Source: Pelecanus crispus (Eukaryota > Chordata > Aves > Pelecaniformes > Pelecanidae). Taken from it: a stretch of 64,000 nucleotides of DNA. Under the pieces are notes generated by a model that made no database searches, had not been told where the DNA came from, and worked only from the letters and a program-made list of their open reading frames with translations. Position 1 is the first letter of the stretch. Every line of letters begins with the position of its first letter. The DNA lies in contig NC_134644.1 in the NCBI RefSeq assembly GCF_030463565.1, forward strand, positions 126,419,388 through 126,483,387. The letters run 5' to 3'. This document shows, piece by piece, positions 53,101 to 61,900 of the stretch. A program made the position numbers and the translations under genes.

Positions 53101-56100
53101 GTGCACTCTTCAATTTTACTTCTTTCCTTATGGGGTGAAGATGGGACAGCAAAGTTTTTCTGCAGTCAGTAAAGACTAAAACTTGTAGGTTGCAAAAATT
53201 CATCATTAAGACCTCTACAAACCATTCCTAAAGAAATTAAGATAACTTTTCAGATTATCCAAATGCAGAGCAACTGTCTGTACTGCAGAAATACACATTT
53301 ATGTAAAGGTTTTACATCAAGATAGGACAGCGTACAAGAATGCTTCCATAGCTCTACAAAGTAAAGTTTCAAATTTTATCAAGTTAACCAGACTAAAGCC
53401 TACAAAACATAGCTTCTAAAAATTGTTAAAACAAGCTTCCTTTTTTCCCCCAGCATTCCCATTTATCTTGTTGAAAATTTTAGGCACATATACCTTCAAT
53501 CTCAAGAAAAATTAAGAATGAGTACATGTTTACAGTGAGGTTCGGCAGTGACACACTCAAACTACATCCCTCAAGAGTCTTAACAAAAAAACCCCAGTAT
53601 AATACCATATTTATAGTGACATATTCTTGACTTCTTGGCAAATAAGTATTTTGCCAAAGTCTGAAAGAGATACTATAAAATTATTTCACACCTGTTTTTG
53701 AGTTAGACTACAAGTTTGAAGATCCATTCTGCTGCATTCTAGGTGTAATCTTTTCCGTATTTCACATTTTAAGAATTAACTCTGCAATTTTTGTTCACAC
53801 CTTTATTCCCTTCAAAAAACAGCAGCCAATAGATTTGGGAACACTTTAGGATTTGCTAAAGATATGCAGCAAATTTGGCAAGACCCTTATGAATTTGGTG
53901 GGAGAGGGAAGGGATTGCGTTTTGTTACCTTCAGACAAACATTAGAGATTATTAGGAAAAGTTCACAGAATATTTGTTACATGAAGTACCAACCAGTGCT
54001 CCAGCTGCATAAAGCATTGCCTGATCATTTAAGAAGTCTTTCTTTGCTGTATGGTAACAGCTATATGCAAGTTCATAGTGTTGCACCAAAAAGCACAAGT
54101 CTGCCATTTTCCGGATTTGAAGCTCTGGTGCTTCTGGTGGATACCTATAAATACAAATATTTAAATTCAAAGTCATAATTTTAATAAATAGAGCAAGACA
54201 TGCTCTATAAAGTTGTCCCCTCTCATCTTAACTTCTACTCACAAAGTAGGAATACAAAAATGCATTGCTTCAGCCTTAACCAAAAAACAGCCAAGAAAAG
54301 TGAAGCTGCTTCCTTTCTGCCATATGTAACTCAGTTTCACACCCAACTTGTCAATTAGCAAGACTCACTGTTCCACTAACATTCAAAGCAAGTGTTCCTC
54401 TTAGCCAAGAAATACTGAAAAAGAAGTATGCAGTTATCACTGAAACTGCTCAGTAACATTAACTGTTAGAGCTAAAGAGAGCTGTATGAGAAGGGGGGGG
54501 GGGGGGGGGGGCGGGAAAGACACTGACTGTTCACCTAGTTGTAGTTATTTCTCCCTATTTTTCTGGAAAGAGAAAAATCCACTACAAAACTATGCCTTAT
54601 GCCAAAACACTGGGCAAGTTTCTGTCCTCTGCAAGCATCAGTCTAACTTTTGATTAGTCAAATACATATGAATCACTTCAGTGAAGATCAAATACCTTTT
54701 CACAAACACTTGTTAGTCAAACTTTGTAGGAAGCAAGCCATGCTTACAAGTTCAATACAGAAAGCTGAAGCTAACAACATTTTGATTACGAATCCAAAGA
54801 CACACCACATATGAATTTAAAGTTATATGGAAGTGTCAGGGACATTAACTTTGGCTAGGTAGTATCCAAGAACTGTTTGGATCTCTGGTTAAGATAAGAC
54901 AGTTGAAGAGAGTGCTCTTCAGGATTATACATCCTCATTCACAGAGGGGAAAAAACCAAAAAAATCACAAAGCATACAGAACAAATACTCTGGTAAGATT
55001 TAAGTTTTAGTTTAAAATTCAAATTAAGTTTTAGTGTAAAATACAGGTGCAAAAAGTATGAAATTCCCTTTAATTTAGCTCTCAAACACACTTGCAAAAG
55101 CAACATACTTAATACTCAACTGCAGTAAAATACATAGTTACATGAACAAAACCACCTATACATGGGATTTGGCCTAAATAAGAAAAGAAAAAGCTTGTAC
55201 TCATTTAAAAAAAAAAAAATCCTGTACGACAGACAATAGCTTTTTTATTACTATGTTCTTTGTAACTTAGAAAGCTTCACTGTAAATACAGCAGGAAGGT
55301 GGCTCTGTAAACAGTTTCTTTTATCCCCTTTTTCTTTAAGTTCTATTCCTTTATTGTACACGTTTAGGCATAGTACTTTTCACGATTTCTCCAATTAAAG
55401 CCTTTTACAATATTGCTGATTTAGTTCACTTTGTAGAACACCAAACACACACAGGCTTTCCCTCCCAAAAAAAGAGGTACATTTTCAGTTTAGAGCTAAA
55501 GGTAAGGACTGAAGTTACTTACAGCAAACCAGAAGTATTCTTCAGTTCATTTATACTTTTCTCTGGAACCTTGCTGCCGCTAAACCATTTTTTTGTAGCA
55601 GAAAATAGCGATCGACTCAAGCCTTTCCGGGATATTAACTGCAAAAAGACAGTAAATTAGAGCACTACGTTGCAAAAGATATGCTAGTATACGTTAAACT
55701 AATATAGAAGCCCAAGATTCATTAAGGCATCCTAAATTCTGTGTTTTCCATAAAACAGAAATAAATAAAAAGAATAAAATAACCAAGAGCACACTCCTTC
55801 AGAATGAATCACTGACACAGAGATAGAAGTTGCAATTCATATATTTATTCTATTTCAGACAGCTGAAGTTCACTATTGTTGCTGTAAACTGCAGACACCT
55901 CAATCCTAACAACTGAAATATTTGATGTATCTGTTTGAAATCTAACAGGATATAAAATTTTTTTGTATTAGTCCAACCTAAAATCTAGACCAAGTACATA
56001 CTTTGAGAGAGAACATTCTCCCTGTCACCACCCACATTAAGCATTATCACATGGTGAACATTGATTTCAAGTGTCAAGGGTGCTAGTCATACCTGCAAGC

Positions 56101-58924
56101 AAGATTACACAACTTTATTCTTTCAGATAATTTCCACTAACAAGGAAACCTCCCCAGGGAATTACCATTCCCAAGTTCTAAGGCAAACTATATCTCTTTT
56201 TAAAGATAATTTTAAGAATTGTAACATCATGCTTTTCTTACCATGACTAGGAATGTACTACTACATTCCTAATGGTAAGGCTGTTTGCTACACTTTACAT
56301 ATGCAGGTTTTTTTATGTTTCTTCATAAAACTTTCCAAGCATAAACATAGTCAGCATATACAAAATACAGAGTTCAGATAACAGACTGATATTTGCGCCC
56401 AAGTCTTATGCTAAATGCAGTAATCTGATTGTACTAATGTAAATCAATGCATTTCTCTCTCTGTTTAAGACCATATAAAAGTGAAACACTTAGAAAAGAC
56501 AAGACCTCACTGTGATGGAAACAGCTTTAATGCATGTCCTTGACTTAACATGGGCATGATATTAACCATCACACTTCCAAAAAATCCTAGTTTGAGAGAA
56601 GAATATTCAGTTGCAAAAACTGCTGAGATCAATACAGAATTGCATGATTTAGGGTGTCCATGCATTTCTCCCTGTCAAGAAGTAGCAATTGAAGTACGCA
56701 GCTTTTTTGCAGACAATTATTGATGAAAATATATTTCTTAACTTTAGTTGTACATTCTAATGTTGAAACACAAAAAGTACATTTTGTTCCCCACTCTAGA
56801 ATTGTCCAGAAGCATAAATTATTAAGATTTTAGGAACAAGGACAGATACCCCTGATAACAGTTCAGACAGGCTTTCACCAAGAAGCCACCTTGCACTGAA
56901 GCTCTGTTGATACAAATCGGTTTTTGGCTTTTAAAAAGAAAAATTGAGCAAAAATGGTAACTTCAGCTATTTCTCTTAAATTTACTTACAGTTTTCAATA
57001 AGATCATTGAATCATTAGATGCAGAAGTAATAATTTCAAAACAGATTTTTGGATAACTGGATTTATACCCCAACTGTTTTTAATTATTACAAAGTGTTTT
57101 TAAAAGTAAACTGACCTGATCATTAAGTTGCCGAATTGTCTTCTCTATATGTGGCAAAAGTCCCCTAAATGTGAATTCCTGTATGAACTGTCTAATTCGA
57201 TCATGATCTGTGAGCGTTAAACAAGCACCATGAGGTGTTCCAGGATTTGATTTCTTTGAGTCTTGCAATGATGCAGTAGCCTTCATGTAATCAGTGCTAT
57301 CCAAACTGCCGCTGGGATGATCCAGTTGAAGGGGGTGAGTCTTAAAGTTATTTGACAGGCCATCTAATTGAGAGATTGAAACAAAAACCCCAGTAAGTAT
57401 AAAGTTACTTAAACATTTTTGATTTGAAGTGTCATTTTTATTAACCTACTTTAAAGTTTTCCTTACTCAGAACTCTGTTAAGCAAAGCTATTCACCAATT
57501 ATTCTGCACTACAGATCAATACTGAAGAGACAGCAGCAGAGTACTACCCAAGTATTACATCACTCCCAAAATTCTTTGGAAAGCTCAGGGAATCTCAGGA
57601 ACTACAACATGGCTAAATATGTGTGGTTTTGATTCTCAGCTACAGTGCAAAGAATCCCCAAGTATGCTGACTAGTATCAACAACATTGATTTTAATGTTT
57701 TCATAGTTTTCCTCCAAAGTCAAATATTCATGAAAAGTTGGAAATGCAACAATTACTACAATGGCTCCATTGGATCCATTCACTCTTTTCTGCTTATGTT
57801 TTAAGGTTAAAAAAAAAAAAAAAAGAAAACAACACACCTCATTTTCCATGGCCTTCCAAGCAATCATGACGTAAAACAACATCCTCCAAAGTCCTCTTAG
57901 TTCAGTGAGAAGAGGTGCTGACGACTATCTCATCTAGCTATCCGAACTAGACCGAGACACCATTTTGCTCTAAGATTTAAATAGTTCTCTTACTTATTAT
58001 TTCCTTTCTATGTAAGAAAATCAGCTTGCTTTATCTGGCCCTATCTGAGCTGTGAAAGCAAATCCTTAATGGATTTTACTCATAAAGTGTAAAGTTGGGT
58101 ATGTAAAATTCAAACATCAGCTTGCAGACTACATCTGGGCTGTAAGGCCCTAGAAAACCACTTTTTTTAGGCAACCGCAGGCTCTCCTACATACACTAGG
58201 TCTCCCCATGCCTTTCAATTCAAGTATGAAGGATCTGGGCTGAGTCAGGCTACACAGTGTGGAGTACCTCTGCTTCTTCCCATCTGAATCCTACACAGCT
58301 GCCTTAAAAATTAAAAAAGGCCATGCATTAATTTGCACTCAATTACATTTACTGTCCTCTGCCATCCACAAGCTCAACTGAAAGGCAAGTTCTTCCAGCC
58401 AACTTACTTTGTAAGTCACTACTCTGTCATTTCCGGATTTAAACCCAAAAACAAGGACAAAAAAGAAAACCTCAGCTTCCAAGCTACATCAGAGCACACT
58501 ATTGGAACTTTTATTATGATGAAAATTAACCATTTAATCCTATGTTACTTTTTATTAGTTGTCAGTTTGCAGACAACATGCTTAATCTTACAAAAGATGA
58601 GCCCAATACATCAACAGCCATCTCACTAAAGATACATCTACCAACTACCACCAGTCCAATAGATCAGCACCACAGCGTTTTTCTTTGTGGACGCCAGGTT
58701 ACACTATCTTTCAGCATTTAGAAAATTATTACTTTGAATCCCTAACAAATCACTCAAGTGATTACTGTCCAAGACCTGAGGTAGCTGTATAAATGCTACC
58801 ACATCAATGTTTTGACAGAAGTTATAAAAATACCTTTAATTTCACTGTCTAAGCCATCTGGTATCAAGTGATCAGTATTCTTGTTTGAAATGACAGTATA
58901 AGGACAATCTTCATAGCAATCCTG

Positions 58925-58958
<34 letters not shown>

Positions 58959-61900
58959 AGGGGTGGAGAAAAGAAGTCAGAATTTTAAGAATACTAGAGC
59001 ACACATACAAAAGTGAGTCAACAGTAGTTCTTAACTTTAGTAACAGTTAACTGAATTATTAAGAAAGCATGTTTGTTCATATATATTAATTTCTTAAGTA
59101 GTTTGTGAGGCTTTAAGAACCTGTCCTATTGTAAAGATGAAAGTTATATACACCAAATAAAGCGTCTTCTGGCTTACTCAAATAGCTTCACCGTCAACTA
59201 AATCAAGCACCTCCAACTCTTACACAGCAATGAAAATATGCTCCCTAAAGCAATTCCTGAACCAGCTCATATAAAAAAAAAACAACTCATCTATGTTGGA
59301 CAGGTGACATGGGACAAAAAAAAAAGAAAGAAAAAGATCTAACTAGTTTCTGGTGGAATATTACTGGTCCTCTTAGCTTACAGAATAAGAGATGTTTTGA
59401 CTTTCCAGTGCCAGCTAGGTTTGGTAAAGAACTATGATTCCACAAACCAACTTTCTAATCAGATGCAGTTAAAACTGCATGTCAGTCAAAAGCAAACTCA
59501 AGAAGGAATATTTTTGGTCCTGAAGCCAGAAATACAGACATTTATGGCAAATTAAACTCAAGAGTCTGAGCTAACACACACTATCATTTGCCATCTTAGC
59601 AGATGACAGACCAGACTGGACTGCAAGAAGTTACCGGAAAAATCACACATACCCCCACAAAAAAAAAAAGAAAAAAAGAAAGAAAGAAAAAAAACACACC
59701 CACATTGTTTAGTCAAGTACAGAAGATCTGTGGGGAAGGAAAAAAAAAGTATTTTAAAAGTGAAGAAAATTAACCAAAATGAAGGTAGAAAGTTACTATG
59801 ACCAGGACACTTCTGAGGTTACTTGCTCTTGTCAGTGCATAAAGCACAAGTCTATTATTTCAGTGCTCCTGACAGTTTATTTCAGTGCTCCTTACTGTCA
59901 ATTTAAGTAGCTGTCCTGGTTTCGGCTGGGATAGAGTTAATTTTCTTCCTAGTAGCAGGCATAGTGCTGTGTTTTGGATTTAGTAGGAGAAGAATGCTGA
60001 TAACATGCTGATGTTTTCAGTTGTTGCCAAGTACTGCTTATGCTAGTCAAGGACTTTTCAGCTTCCCATGCTCTGCCAGGCGCACAAGAAACTGGGAGGG
60101 GGCACAGCCAGAATAGTTGATCCAAACTGACCAAAGGGCTATTCCATACCATGTGATGTCATGCTCAGTATATAAACTGGGGGGGGTTGGCCGGGGAGCA
60201 GCGATTGCTGCTCGGGAACAGTCTGGGTATCGGTCGGCAGGTGGTGAGCAATTGCATTGTGCATCACTTGCTTTGTGTATCATTATTATTATTATCATTA
60301 TTATACTGTTACTATTAGCATTACTATTTTACTTTATTTCAATTATTAAACTGTTCTTATCTCAACCCAGGAGTGTTTCTCACTCTTACTCCTCCAGTTC
60401 TCTCCCCCATCCCACTGGGGCAGGGGGAGTGAGAGAGCGGCTGCGTGGTGCTGAGTTGCTGGCTGGGGCTAAACCACGACAGTAGCATAGAGGACAGTTC
60501 TTTGAGAGAGGACTCAGTCTTATGCCCTCAACAAGAAGTCATAGCTATAAGTACCTTGACTGCCTATTAGCCCGTTCTGTAGAAACACATACATAATACT
60601 GCGGCAAAATTTTCCACAACTAAAATAGGCTTTCATATGCACCTTATAATTTTTTTTTTTTTAAGACTACTATAATACCTGGTTCTGGATAGTGTTTTTC
60701 TGAAGGTACTGACTCCAAGGATCTGGTATCTGTTCATCTGTTCCTCTATTAGACACCCGCGAATTTATTTTCAGCAAATAGCAACCCTGAGTTCCATACC
60801 TCTGCTTCATCTCTTCATAAATTGAGTCAGCTCTGAAAAAAATAAAACAACATTTACCCTGTCTTGATACCAAACCAATTCTATTCTACATGTGTACTGC
60901 AACAAGCTATTTTAGACTATTATCCATAGGGATTAAAAGGAAAATTCGCCTATTTTTAAAGGAGTCCTTTATGCAAGAGTGAAACTGGGAATCTTTCAGA
61001 ATTATTTCAGTGAGCTAGCAAAGAAAGCATCTATCTCAAGTAGCTAGGACTAATTCTTTTCATTTTATATGAACACAAGAAGTAGATCTAAAAATAATAC
61101 TTAAGGAAATCTGCCTTGATAAATAGTCAGCATACTAGTTAATGGATCCTGTTGTATGTCTAATCTCAAAAGAATTTATAAATGCAAACATTTCAGTCAA
61201 AGAGTTCGTTTGCAAGTTCACTGAAAACCCACCTTTGTTCTTCTCCTGTGCTTACATCATGCAGTAACACATAGTATTTGAGCGTGTTTGGTATAAACCA
61301 CTTGGGATATAAGTATTCACTACTATGCTGAATTCGATGTTGTTCTTGAGACAGCTTCAGAAATTGCTCCACAGGCTCTGGTTCACTAGAAGAAACTACA
61401 AGCATACCTAAATTCATGTTAAGGACATTTACCAAAAGAACCCAGGAACTGCCACTGACCATGTAATAAAATAGGAAGTATATAAAATAAAAGAGTACTA
61501 TGTTTTGTGGTAGTGTGTTTTACTGGCTTAAAGTATGCGCAATTATAATTTGGCCTTAGTCTCAATAAAAAACACTATTTAAAGGGTCAGTTAACTAACA
61601 TCTGTACTATGAGAATCAACAGGAGTTTGCTCCAATTCTGACACTGAATCCAATTTTAAGCTGATACATAATAGCTAATAGTTCATTTAAGATTTTGGAT
61701 ACTGACCAACTTTTCACATACAGAATCATAACAACATTTAGGTTGGAAAAGACCCTTAAGATCATCCAGTCCTGTCATTAACCTAACACTACGAAGTCCA
61801 CTATTAAACCAATTAATGGGAGAGTAAGAATTTCATGTTTCCTGGCTTGGTGCCTAGATTATTTTTTAATCAGAGTAAAACTAGGAATCATTAAGGTTGG

